A DNA stretch of 56,440 nucleotides from Thioclava sp. SK-1 (GTDB taxonomy: Bacteria > Pseudomonadota > Alphaproteobacteria > Rhodobacterales > Rhodobacteraceae): positions 1 through 56,440 of the forward strand of contig NZ_MDHA01000079.1 in the NCBI RefSeq assembly GCF_001705665.1, read 5' to 3'. The notes under the pieces are model-generated. The model was not told the DNA's origin. It was given only the letters and a program-made list of their open reading frames with translations, and searched no databases. A program made the position numbers and the translations under genes. Shown here one piece after another: positions 27,677-36,193 of this stretch (position 1 is the stretch's first letter; the number at the start of each line of letters is the position of its first letter).

Positions 27677-28342
27677 ATGACATTCCGTCCGAAATTTATC
27701 ACCTTTGACTGCCATGGCACGATGATCCTATTTGATATGGCGGGCGCCGCGCGTCACCATTACGCCGGCCAACTGTCGCCCGCTCAAATGGATAGCTTTA
27801 TCAAGGATTTTTCGGCCTATCGCCTGGATGAGGTCCTTGGTGCGTGGAAACCCTATGCGCAGATCGTCCATAATGCGCTGGAACGCACCTGCAAACGCAA
27901 CGGCGTGGCCTTCGATCCTGATGTTGCCATGGATATTTACAACCGTGTCCCAACATGGGGACCACATGCCGATGTGCCAGCCGGTTTGGCCAAGGTCGCG
28001 TCTGACATTCCACTGGTCGCCCTGACCAATTCGATGAATGACCAGATCAAACATAATATCGCCAAACTCGGCGCGCCAATCGCCCATGTGCTAACAGCAG
28101 AAAGTGCTGGCGCCTACAAACCCCAGATGCGCGCATTTGAGTATATGTTTGATACGCTGGGCTGCGGCCCTGAAGACGTTCTGCATGTCTCATCAAGCTT
28201 CCGCTATGACCTGATGACGGCGCATGATCTGGGAATCAAAAATAAGGTCTGGGTCAACCGCGGTCATGAACCTGCCAACCCCTATTACGGCTATACCGAA
28301 ATTGCCGATATATCTGGTTTGGCAGGCGTGGTCGGGCTGTAA
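27677..28342 (+). CDS. Second HAD hydrolase of the haloacid dehalogenase-like group
   Basis: 221 residues from ATG 27677, with GGAG 7 bp upstream. Motif I is FDCHGTMI (nucleophile Asp), motif II LTNSMND, motif III Lys in AGAYKPQMRAFEYM, and motif IV LHVSSSFRYDLMTAHDLG. It is distantly related to the HAD at 21739-22470, and here too the Asn of true L-2-haloacid dehalogenases is not seen. It is probably cotranscribed with the flavoprotein that starts 15 bp later. A role in the same amine pathway is likely, but the reaction is not known. Confidence 0.84.
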   Translation: MTFRPKFITFDCHGTMILFDMAGAARHHYAGQLSPAQMDSFIKDFSAYRLDEVLGAWKPYAQIVHNALERTCKRNGVAFDPDVAMDIYNRVPTWGPHADVPAGLAKVASDIPLVALTNSMNDQIKHNIAKLGAPIAHVLTAESAGAYKPQMRAFEYMFDTLGCGPEDVLHVSSSFRYDLMTAHDLGIKNKVWVNRGHEPANPYYGYTEIADISGLAGVVGL

Positions 28343-28357
28343 CGAACGGAAACTGCG

Positions 28358-29647
28358 ATGCAATATCTTTCCTACTGGCATGACACCGCCCCCGTATTCG
28401 ACCTTGCGCAAACGCAGCCTGTGTCGGGCACATTTGATGTGGTTGTCATTGGCGCGGGGTTCACCGGTCTGAACGCTGCGCGTAAACTGGCCCGTGACGG
28501 CGTGCGCGTCGCAGTCCTAGAGGCGGCGCATATCGGCGCGGGCGGATCGGGGCGCAATGGCGGGCATCTGAACAATGGGATCGCGCATGGCTATGCCGAT
28601 GCCAAAGCCCATCTGGGCGCCCAGCGCGCATATCAGCTGTATAAAGCCTATGACCGATCAATCGATATGATCGAAGATGTCATCGCCGAAGAAGGGATTG
28701 CATGCGATTTCCGCCGCTCTGGCAAGCTCAAGCTGGCGATGAAGCCCGGCCATGTTGCCGGGCTTCGCGCCAATTTTGAACTCATCCACGCAGAGGTTGA
28801 CTCCGATACGCAGTTCCTAAAGGCCGATGAACTGTCAGGCGAAATCGGGTCCGATACGTTCTACGGCGGCATGTTGTATCGCAAATCCGCGATGATGCAT
28901 ATGGGCCGATATGTGCATGGGCTGGCCTGCGCTGCGGTGCGCCACGGCGCGACCATTTGGGAACAAGCGCCTGTAACGGGGCGCAGCCGCAATGGTATGG
29001 GTTGGCGCATCGACACCCCCCGTGGCACCGTGCAAGCGGACCGCGTTATCGTGGCTACCGGCGCCTATTCCTCACAGGTGAAATCGGCCCCCTTGGGGTA
29101 TTTTCGCCGCCGCATCATCTCGGTCGGGTCATTTATCATTGCCACCCGCCCGTTGACCGATGCCGAAATCGCGGCCGCGGTGCCGGGCAATCGCACCTAT
29201 GTCACCTCAATGAATATCGGGAATTATTTCCGGCTGTCGCCAGATCGGCGGTTGATTTTCGGCGGGCGGGCGCGGTTTTCTGCAACATCTGATCAACGCT
29301 CGGATGCGAAATCCGGTGAGATCCTACGCGCCTCTTTGATACAGATGTTCCCACATCTGGCGAAGGTAGAAATCGACTATTGCTGGGGCGGATTGGTAGG
29401 GATGACCAAAGACCGTTTCCCCCGCGCGGGCGAGGCAGATGGCATGATCCATGGCATGGGCTATTCCGGCCATGGGGCACAAATGTCGACCTTGATCGGG
29501 CAGGTGCTTGCCGATCTGGCGATGGGTCGCACGGATACAAACCCACTTGCCGATATGGACTGGCCCGCCGTGCCCTTATTCAGCGGCAAGCCCTGGTTCT
29601 TGCCGATGGTGGGTCTGTGGTTCGGGCTAAAGGATCGGATTTCCTGA
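28358..29647 (+). CDS. PuuB-like FAD-dependent amine oxidase
   Basis: 429 residues. The FAD motif VVVIGAGFTGLNAARKLARDG begins at about residue 28, the flavin ribose Glu is in VAVLEAAHIGAGGSGRNGG, and C-terminal contacts are WGGLVGMTKDRFPRAG and GYSGHGAQMSTLIGQ. N-terminal YLSYWHDTAP and overall length match gamma-glutamylputrescine oxidase and its relatives. It should oxidise a primary or secondary amine, perhaps an N-acyl diamine, to an aldehyde with H2O2 or electron-carrier reduction. No gamma-glutamylputrescine synthetase is in the window. Two GNAT genes and a deacetylase are, which raises the possibility of acetyl rather than glutamyl protection. Confidence 0.88.
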   Translation: MQYLSYWHDTAPVFDLAQTQPVSGTFDVVVIGAGFTGLNAARKLARDGVRVAVLEAAHIGAGGSGRNGGHLNNGIAHGYADAKAHLGAQRAYQLYKAYDRSIDMIEDVIAEEGIACDFRRSGKLKLAMKPGHVAGLRANFELIHAEVDSDTQFLKADELSGEIGSDTFYGGMLYRKSAMMHMGRYVHGLACAAVRHGATIWEQAPVTGRSRNGMGWRIDTPRGTVQADRVIVATGAYSSQVKSAPLGYFRRRIISVGSFIIATRPLTDAEIAAAVPGNRTYVTSMNIGNYFRLSPDRRLIFGGRARFSATSDQRSDAKSGEILRASLIQMFPHLAKVEIDYCWGGLVGMTKDRFPRAGEADGMIHGMGYSGHGAQMSTLIGQVLADLAMGRTDTNPLADMDWPAVPLFSGKPWFLPMVGLWFGLKDRIS

Positions 29648-29680
29648 CGCAGACGCGAAAAAGATACCAATACCCAAGCC

Positions 29681-29709
29681 GATGACAGGGGGGATAAACC
29701 CCTGTCATC
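29681..29709. terminator. Bidirectional terminator between the flavoprotein and GNAT genes
   Basis: A perfect 11-bp stem, GATGACAGGGG (29681-29691) with CCCCTGTCATC (29699-29709), separates convergent genes. T-runs are short. Confidence 0.75.
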
Positions 29710-29732
29710 CAACGGCCCATCCCGGCAACCAC

Positions 29733-30734
29733 CTATCCCAAGGATTGTGACGCCAAACCATAAGTTTGCGCCCCCGACATGGCGCGGCGCAACCGGCCAA
29801 AGCGCATTTCCGTGACGGTGTCATAGCTGCCCAAACCCGCTGCTGCGAGAAAGGCTGCGAAACGCTCGCTTTGCACCGCAAGGTCAAAGCGCACAAAGCG
29901 CCCCTCGCTTTGCTGCAAGAACGGCGCGCACAGCTGCATCGCCAAAGCGTCATCATCGGCCACCAGCGGCCCGATCACCTGCCCTTTGCCAAATTGCCGC
30001 AGCATTGCAAAGCCACAGATCACCCCGTCACGTTCGGCCACCACACATTCAGAAAGCGCGATCAACCGGTCCAGCAGACCCGTGCGTGCGGCACCATAGG
30101 CCCCCAGATCCAACCCATGTATCGCAGCGCGATCTGCCGCTTGCATGGGGCGCACGACCACATTTTCAGCCGCGGTTGGCGGGCGTATCGGTCGCACAAG
30201 TCCCTGATGCTGCCACACCCGGCCAACCGGCACGAAACCCGCGCTTTCATACAGACGATAGCCAGAGCGCGTCGCGCTCAGCCGCATGTCTTTGCCCAGA
30301 TTGTCTTGCATCACGCGGCGCAGCAACCGGCTACCCGAGCCATAGCTTTGCAATCGCGGCGTCGTGACCATCATTCCCAGCATGGCAAAATCATCACCAT
30401 GGGGGAATTGCATCACGGAACTCAGCGGGCGATTAATCTCATCCAGCGCCACAAACCCTCGTCCCTGTTCGACGATCAGCTCCAGATCATGCACCCGATG
30501 CGGCCAGAACACGCTGACGGTCAGCTCGTGCAACAAGGCGACCTTGGACGCGTCGACCGGTTCGATCCGCGCCTTGTAGCTATCCACCTGCAACCAATCG
30601 CTATGGGTGGCAGGGGCTTCGCGGTTCATAAAGGCATCGTGGCGGGCCAGCGCCTCTGACGGCATCGTCTGTTCATAATGGCTTGCGCCGCCCGCGCTGC
30701 TGTGCGCCTTACCGCCCTGCATATTCGACATCAT
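29733..30734 (-). CDS. Double-domain GNAT acetyltransferase (paralogue of 24989-25858)
   Basis: About 333 residues. The first GNAT domain (about 55-175) has a variant acetyl-CoA loop, LQSYGSGSRLLRRVMQD, and GYRLYESAGFVPVGRVWQHQG. The second half (VVVRPMQAADRAAIHGLDLGAYGAARTGLLDRL to TYGLASQSLG) aligns with the C-terminal half of the other GNAT; both end in TY-x-(I/L)-A-x-Q-(A/S)-LG. ATG 30734 or 30731 is chosen from AAAGG 8 bp upstream. The N-terminal 40 residues are of low complexity. Transcribed alone from a promoter in 30735-30982, toward the flavoprotein gene. Confidence 0.82.
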   Translation of the reverse strand: MMSNMQGGKAHSSAGGASHYEQTMPSEALARHDAFMNREAPATHSDWLQVDSYKARIEPVDASKVALLHELTVSVFWPHRVHDLELIVEQGRGFVALDEINRPLSSVMQFPHGDDFAMLGMMVTTPRLQSYGSGSRLLRRVMQDNLGKDMRLSATRSGYRLYESAGFVPVGRVWQHQGLVRPIRPPTAAENVVVRPMQAADRAAIHGLDLGAYGAARTGLLDRLIALSECVVAERDGVICGFAMLRQFGKGQVIGPLVADDDALAMQLCAPFLQQSEGRFVRFDLAVQSERFAAFLAAAGLGSYDTVTEMRFGRLRRAMSGAQTYGLASQSLG

Positions 30735-30982
30735 TTCATTGCCTTTGTCATCCGTCACCGCAGGTCGCACCTGGGCCTTGCCTGCCCCCACTATGCATCA
30801 CCGGCCAAGGTTATTTCTACCGTATCTGCCCCTGATGCAGTGGTTTGTGCCGTTCCCAGTCCCCGGGCTATAGCACTAAAGTCCCCCAATACGCGACCAA
30901 GCGCCGCAATTTTTGATGCAATCTTGGCTTGCCCCACATAAGGCGCGCCCCTAAACGGGAAGAGAATTCCAAAGGGGGACCT

Positions 30983-32767
30983 ATGGCCCGCAGACCGCAA
31001 TCGCAGTTGGAAGACCGACCCACGACGAAAAAAATCGGGGCGCTACGAGGGTTGGCGCCTTTTGTGGCCCCCTATAAAGGGCTGGCCATTGCCGCGATCA
31101 TGGCGCTTGTGCTGACCGCGTCCATCTCATTGATCTTGCCGCTGGCAGTGCGCCGTGTGGTCGATGGGTTCCAACAAGGGGCCGAATTGCTGGACCAATA
31201 TTTTGGCGCAGCTTTGGTGATTACCGCGCTTTTGGCGGTTGGAACGGGCGCGCGCTATGCGCTGGTGACACGCTTCGGAGAACGTGTGGTGGCCGATATC
31301 CGCAAGGCAGTTTTTGACCGTGTCATCGCGATGTCCCCTGCCTTTTACGAGAAAATCCTGACCGGCGAAATCATCTCACGCATCACCACGGACACAACCT
31401 TGATCCTATCGGTGATCGGGTCATCCGTATCGGTGGCACTGCGCAATATGCTGATCTTCCTAGGCGGATTGGCGATGTTGCTGTTCACCTCTGCCAAATT
31501 GACGGGGCTGGTGCTACTGATCGTGCCTGCGGTTATCGTCCCGATTGTTGTTTTGGGGCGGCGCTTGCGGGGGCTGTCGCGCGAAAACCAGGATTGGATT
31601 GCCTCTTCCTCTGGCTCTGCCTCCGAAGCATTGCTTTCGGCGCAGACCATTCAGGCCTTCACCCATGAACACCCCACACAGGCGCGCTTCTCTGACGTGA
31701 CCGAGAAAAGCTTTGACGCGGCGCGCCGCCGGATCACAACCCGCGCGATCATGACCGTGATCGTGATCTTTTTGATCTTTTCTGGTGTGGTTGGCGTGTT
31801 GTGGGTAGGCGCGCGCGATGTTCGCATGGGTATGATGTCCGTCGGAGAGCTGGTGCAATTCGTCATCTACGCGGTAATGGTTGCGGGCTCTGTCGGGGCG
31901 CTGTCAGAAATCTGGGGGGAACTGCAACGGGCCGCAGGCGCCACCGAACGTCTGGTGGAACTTCTACAAACCGAAGATACGGTGACAGACCCCGCGCATC
32001 CGATGCCACTGCCAAATCCTGCCCTTGGCGCGATCACATTTGAGGATGTGACATTCCACTATCCGTCGCGGCCGCAGACCTCGGCATTGAACCATGTGTC
32101 ATTGGATATTGCCGCCGGCGAAACCGTGGCGATTGTTGGCCCGTCAGGCTCTGGCAAAACCACGATCATCCAGATGATTCAGCGGTTTTGGGATCCTGAA
32201 ACCGGCCGCGTGTTGATTGACGGTCTGGATCTGAAGGCAATGGCCCGTGCCGATTTCCGCAAGGCCGTCGCGTTGGTGCCACAAGATCCGGTGATTTTCG
32301 CAGCCTCAGCCCGCGACAACATCCGCTTTGGCCGTCCCGGCGCCACAGATGCCGACGTCGAGGCCGCGGCCCGCGCCGCCCATGCGTGGGATTTCTTGAA
32401 TGCCCTGCCCGATGGTATGGACAGCTATGTCGGGGAACGCGGTGTGATGTTATCTGGCGGGCAAAAGCAACGTGTGGCAATCGCGCGCGCGATTTTGCGC
32501 GACGCTCCGATCCTGTTGCTGGATGAGGCGACCTCGGCGCTTGATGCGGCCTCGGAACAGGCGGTGCAGGCGGCGGTAGATCAACTGTCGCGCAACCGCA
32601 CAACGATCATCGTCGCGCATCGTCTGGCAACGGTGAAAAAAGCAGACCGGATCATTGTATTAGAAGATGGGCGCATTGCCGCACAGGGCAGCCATGACCA
32701 ATTGGTGGCCCAAGGCGGACTTTATGCCGAATTGGCCAAGCTGCAATTCACCGATGGCAGCATTTGA
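30983..32767 (+). CDS. ABC transporter half-transporter with fused permease and ATPase (exporter type)
   Basis: 594 residues. Six membrane helices (about 30-320) of the type I exporter fold are followed by an ATPase domain (about 345-590): GPSGSGKTT, VPQDPVIFAASARDNIRFG, LSGGQKQRVAIARA, ILLLDEATSALD and VAHRLATV. MsbA/LmrA-like proteins with this architecture export lipids or drugs as homodimers. ATG 30983 follows AAAGGGGGA. It has no HlyD-type partner nearby, so it is not the type I secretion exporter for the RTX protein at 44488. The neighbours give no hint of its substrate. Confidence 0.93.
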   Translation: MARRPQSQLEDRPTTKKIGALRGLAPFVAPYKGLAIAAIMALVLTASISLILPLAVRRVVDGFQQGAELLDQYFGAALVITALLAVGTGARYALVTRFGERVVADIRKAVFDRVIAMSPAFYEKILTGEIISRITTDTTLILSVIGSSVSVALRNMLIFLGGLAMLLFTSAKLTGLVLLIVPAVIVPIVVLGRRLRGLSRENQDWIASSSGSASEALLSAQTIQAFTHEHPTQARFSDVTEKSFDAARRRITTRAIMTVIVIFLIFSGVVGVLWVGARDVRMGMMSVGELVQFVIYAVMVAGSVGALSEIWGELQRAAGATERLVELLQTEDTVTDPAHPMPLPNPALGAITFEDVTFHYPSRPQTSALNHVSLDIAAGETVAIVGPSGSGKTTIIQMIQRFWDPETGRVLIDGLDLKAMARADFRKAVALVPQDPVIFAASARDNIRFGRPGATDADVEAAARAAHAWDFLNALPDGMDSYVGERGVMLSGGQKQRVAIARAILRDAPILLLDEATSALDAASEQAVQAAVDQLSRNRTTIIVAHRLATVKKADRIIVLEDGRIAAQGSHDQLVAQGGLYAELAKLQFTDGSI

Positions 32768-32778
32768 TATCTGATCTG

Positions 32779-32808
32779 GGCTGTCACCTGCCATAGCGGG
32801 TGACAGCC
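32779..32808. terminator. Terminator between the ABC exporter and cpdB
   Basis: A perfect 10-bp stem, GGCTGTCACC (32779-32788) with GGTGACAGCC (32799-32808), followed by TGTTTC on plus. The flanking genes converge. Confidence 0.75.
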
Positions 32809-32848
32809 TGTTTCATCGTCCAAGCCTTCCTTCCGGACCACCGCGACG

Positions 32849-34828
32849 TTACAATGAGATCCGATATAGGGCGAACCCGTCTTCGGCATCACCTGCATCG
32901 CTGATCTGCACCCCCGCAACATCGCCGATAAAATCCCGCCCCGCCGGGCCAGACGCAAATGTGACGCTGGTATCTGGCAATGGCCGGAACCGCCAATTGC
33001 CATCTGCCGATGGGTTGATCGTGCCTTGATCTTGGATAAATCGCACGATGATGTCGCGATTGGTGTCAGGTCCTTCAAAGACAATCTTGGAACTGTCGAT
33101 ACCGGGGAAGTGACCACCGCCCCCCGCCCGGTAATTATTTGATGCCACGATGAACTCCTGATCGGGGTTAATCGGTTTGCCCTGATACATCAAATCCACG
33201 ATCCGGGCGCCGTCGCTGATGATCTGGCCGTCATTATCATATTTCGCGCTCTGGCTAAGATCGATCTGATAGGTCACGCCATCAATCACATCAAAATTAT
33301 ACGATGGAAAATCCGGATTTAGTAGCGGCGCATCCTGTGCGCCTGGCGTGATCTGATTGAACGCCCCTGCCGAGCGCTCCAACCATTCACGCACCGTCGC
33401 CCCGGTAACTTTTACCGCGCGGAATGTATTTGGGTACAGATACAGATCCGCGACGTTTTTGATGGCAACCGGGCCGGTGTCCACATTGGTGTAATAGTCC
33501 GGACCACCGCGGCCACCGCATTTAAAAGGTGCGGCAGCCGACAGGATTGGCAGATCTGCAAAGGCGGTTTCCTTCAACATCTGAGCGGCATACCACGATT
33601 GCGCCTGTGACACGATTTGCACCGAAGGATCATCCGCAACCAATGCGAAATAGCTGTAAAGTGGGGCCGAAGTTTCGCCCACCGCCTCGCGCACATAGGC
33701 CAAGGTTGCGGCGTGATCGGCGGCAATCGCATCCACCACGGCAGCTGTGCTATCGACGATAGGAACTGCCTTACGGTCAATGCGGTCATAAATCGGGCGC
33801 GCTTCGCTGGTGTGGCGCGTAATTGTCCAGCCCTGAGCGCGCTTTTCCAGCATCAGGTCGATCAACCCCATATGCGACCCCCAGAACCCGGCCATAACGG
33901 CAGGCTTACCCATCAGCGTGCCGGCCTTGGCGTCCACGCCTTCGATATCAGCATAGTCGGGGCCGGGCAGAACCCGGTGATGATGCCCGGTCAGCACCAC
34001 GTCGATCCCGTCAACCCCGGCGACATGCAGCGCCGCGTTCTCCATGCCCGGTGTATATTCAGCGCCATCAATCCCGGTATGGGCCAGGGCAATGATCAGA
34101 TCCGCCCCTTCGGATTTCATCTTCGGAACATAGGCCTGCGCGGCTTCCACGATGTCGCGGGTGACGACCTTACCGGCCAGATGCGCCTCGTCCCATTGCA
34201 CAATCTGCGGCGGCACAAAGCCAATATAGCCGATCTTGAGCAAATGCTCTGTGCCAGCGCCATCCAGCAGCGTCTTTTCCACAATCAAATAGGGCGCGAT
34301 CAACGTGTCATCGTCCAACGGATCCGCGCCCAGCGCGTTGCCTTTCACCACATTGGCATTGACGAATGGGAAATTCGCCCCTTTCAACGAGGCCTGAAGA
34401 AAGTCCAAACCATAGTTGAATTCGTGATTGCCCAATGTCGCGCAATCATAGCCTAACAGGTTCATCGCCCGAAACATCGGATGCGCGTCGCTTTCAACAC
34501 CCTTTTGCAGCGCGATGTAATCGCCCAGCGGATTGCCCTGTAGCAGGTCACCATTGTCCAACAGGATGGCGTTTCCAGCTTGGGCGCGAATATCTGCGAT
34601 CAAGGTCGCCGTGCGCGCAAGGCCTTGCGTGTCATCCGGGCGGTCGCCGTAATAATCATAGGGATCAATCGCAACATGCAGATCCGTGGTTTCAATCAGT
34701 CGCAGATGAATCTGCCCGGCGCTGGCATGCGCTTTGAACGGATGTGCCGCCACCAACCCGACAGCCGCCGACGCATTCAAAAAGAAACGCCGTGACATTT
34801 TCATGCCCTGATCTGATCGCCCCATCAT
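32849..34828 (-). CDS. cpdB: Tat-exported 2',3'-cyclic-nucleotide 2'-phosphodiesterase/3'-nucleotidase
   Basis: 659 residues. The N-terminus has a twin-arginine motif (MSRRFFLNAS, Arg13-Arg14) and a short hydrophobic stretch ending in AHA-SAGQ, so it is exported folded. The metallophosphatase core shows ETTDLHV, DNGDLLQGNP, TLGNHEFNYG, ALAHTG and TGHHHRV in the usual order. The C-terminal 5'-nucleotidase domain (about 360-590) binds nucleotide bases (LPILSAAAPFKCGGRGG, NNYRAGGGGHFPG). It would convert periplasmic nucleotides and 2',3'-cyclic nucleotides to nucleosides. ATG 34828 has AGGAAG upstream. It diverges from a LacI regulator that heads a nucleoside-uptake-like operon, which supports a joint role in purine scavenging. 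Confidence 0.93.
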   Translation of the reverse strand: MMGRSDQGMKMSRRFFLNASAAVGLVAAHPFKAHASAGQIHLRLIETTDLHVAIDPYDYYGDRPDDTQGLARTATLIADIRAQAGNAILLDNGDLLQGNPLGDYIALQKGVESDAHPMFRAMNLLGYDCATLGNHEFNYGLDFLQASLKGANFPFVNANVVKGNALGADPLDDDTLIAPYLIVEKTLLDGAGTEHLLKIGYIGFVPPQIVQWDEAHLAGKVVTRDIVEAAQAYVPKMKSEGADLIIALAHTGIDGAEYTPGMENAALHVAGVDGIDVVLTGHHHRVLPGPDYADIEGVDAKAGTLMGKPAVMAGFWGSHMGLIDLMLEKRAQGWTITRHTSEARPIYDRIDRKAVPIVDSTAAVVDAIAADHAATLAYVREAVGETSAPLYSYFALVADDPSVQIVSQAQSWYAAQMLKETAFADLPILSAAAPFKCGGRGGPDYYTNVDTGPVAIKNVADLYLYPNTFRAVKVTGATVREWLERSAGAFNQITPGAQDAPLLNPDFPSYNFDVIDGVTYQIDLSQSAKYDNDGQIISDGARIVDLMYQGKPINPDQEFIVASNNYRAGGGGHFPGIDSSKIVFEGPDTNRDIIVRFIQDQGTINPSADGNWRFRPLPDTSVTFASGPAGRDFIGDVAGVQISDAGDAEDGFALYRISL

Positions 34829-35194
34829 ATTTTCTTCCTTTGCTCTTGATGCCTGATGCATCGCCTGTCACGCCATAGCCCGTCACGCATGGAACTGTTT
34901 CGCACAATGGCGACAGCCGCATGGCGCAGCGCAAGGCAACGCGGCGTCAGCGCCATCACGAAACCGCGACCTGCCATTTTACCGGGCAGTCAGATTTTCT
35001 GCGCCACCTGAAAACCAACACCCCACACCATGCCAGTTTGTTGATTTCTCGTGCAGACACAGATCCCCACTGCCAAGACGCCCAAAATACAGGCAATCAA
35101 ACATTCCAGATAGAATTCGGTGATTAATCGTTTAATTCGTCATTGACGGCATAAAAATGCGCAGGTTAATCGTTTCACCATCAAGGAGTGTCAC
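34829..35194. other. Divergent regulatory region between cpdB and the LacI-headed operon
   Basis: This 366-bp gene-free stretch carries the cpdB ribosome binding site at its left end and two LacI-type operators with a promoter at its right end (35123-35178). Between 34870 and 35110 no convincing gene, hairpin or known site was found. Confidence 0.6.
35123..35178 (+). promoter_or_regulatory. Two LacI-type operators and a sigma-70-like promoter
   Basis: Operator 1, ATTAATCGTTTAAT (35123-35136), and operator 2, GTTAATCGTTTCAC (35165-35178), share TTAATCGTTT around a central CG, as in LacI/PurR-family sites. Their centres are 42 bp apart, four helical turns. TTGACG (35143-35148) and GTTAAT (35165-35170), separated by 16 bp, form a plausible promoter whose -10 lies inside operator 2. 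Autoregulation of the operon is the simplest reading. Confidence 0.75.
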
Positions 35195-36160
35195 ATGGCC
35201 AGTTTGCAAAAAATCGCCAATGACATGGGTGTGTCCATTGCCACCGTGTCAAATGCGCTGACGGGAAAGGGCCGCGTCTCGCAAGAGCTGGTGACACGTA
35301 TCCGCGCGCATGCGGCTGCCCTTGGCTACCGTCCCAGCACGGCCGCGCGTGCCTTGAAATCCGGTCAAAGCGGTATTTTGGGGTTGGTAATGCCTGATCT
35401 GACCAATCCGCTGTTTCCGCGCATCGCGCAAAACCTGTCCATCGCCGCCGAGGCAAGGGGCTTGGGCATTTTGATCGGGGATTCTCGCGGGGATGCCGAT
35501 AGGCAAGATGAAGCGATCTCTCGTTTGGTGGATCGCGGTGTGGATGGCGTGATGATCGTGCCGCAAAAAGGCACATCCCCGGCTGCGCCAAGCATACCAA
35601 CCATTATTATCAACACCGCCTCTGACCCGCGCACCACGGTTTCGGCCGATCATATCGGCGGCGGGCGCCAGCTGGGCGCGCATATCGCAGCCCTTGGCCA
35701 CCGTCAGGCGATTTTGCTGGGCGGGGATGCCGTATCAGATGTGCAGCGTGATCGTATTCGTGGCATGATTGATGGGCTGGGCAATACGATCTGTCCACAT
35801 ATCGCATGGGGCGAGGCAGGCATCGCCACCCTGCCCGCGCTTGTGGCCAAAGGCGCGACGGCTGTTTTGGCCACCTCTGATCTTCTCGCGCTGAGCGCGC
35901 ATTCGTGCCTGACACGCGCGGGGCTGTCTGTGCCGGGCGATGTCAGCCTATCTGGTTTTGACGATTTGCCCCTGGGCCTGGCGATGTATCCGGCACTGAC
36001 CACCGTCGCCCAAGATGTCGCAACCATTGCCGAACATGCGCTGAATGTGCTGACCAAGATGATCGCCCAACACGAGCTGCCGCCGCATGGTCTCTCTGTG
36101 CCCATGCAATTGATCGAGCGCCAGTCCACGGCGCCTCCGGGCAATTCACTCTTACGCTGA
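35195..36160 (+). CDS. LacI-family transcriptional regulator
   Basis: 321 residues. The helix-turn-helix is MASLQKIANDMGVSIATVSNALTG with the hinge helix STAARALKSG (about 49-58), followed by a periplasmic-binding-protein-like sensor domain (about 60-310) beginning ILGLVMPDLTNPLFP. Family members bind a sugar, nucleoside or purine as effector. Because the operon it heads encodes a nucleoside hydrolase and adenine deaminase, a purine or nucleoside effector is inferred. A GGAG precedes the ATG. It is followed after 33 bp by the binding-protein gene and probably represses its own operon through the two operators upstream, and possibly cpdB. Confidence 0.93.
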   Translation: MASLQKIANDMGVSIATVSNALTGKGRVSQELVTRIRAHAAALGYRPSTAARALKSGQSGILGLVMPDLTNPLFPRIAQNLSIAAEARGLGILIGDSRGDADRQDEAISRLVDRGVDGVMIVPQKGTSPAAPSIPTIIINTASDPRTTVSADHIGGGRQLGAHIAALGHRQAILLGGDAVSDVQRDRIRGMIDGLGNTICPHIAWGEAGIATLPALVAKGATAVLATSDLLALSAHSCLTRAGLSVPGDVSLSGFDDLPLGLAMYPALTTVAQDVATIAEHALNVLTKMIAQHELPPHGLSVPMQLIERQSTAPPGNSLLR

Positions 36161-36193
36161 CTGATAAAAAACGACCCAACAAGGAGCTGAACG

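Noticed and set aside
30983-32767. ABC exporter as the type I secretion system for the RTX protein at 44488
   Set aside because: It lacks the N-terminal peptidase-like domain and any HlyD/TolC partner, and lies 12 kb away; the sequence fits MsbA/drug exporters better.
34921-35127. Short plus-strand frame (68 codons) in the cpdB-lacI intergenic region
   Set aside because: No ribosome binding site, atypical composition, and it runs into the operator region.
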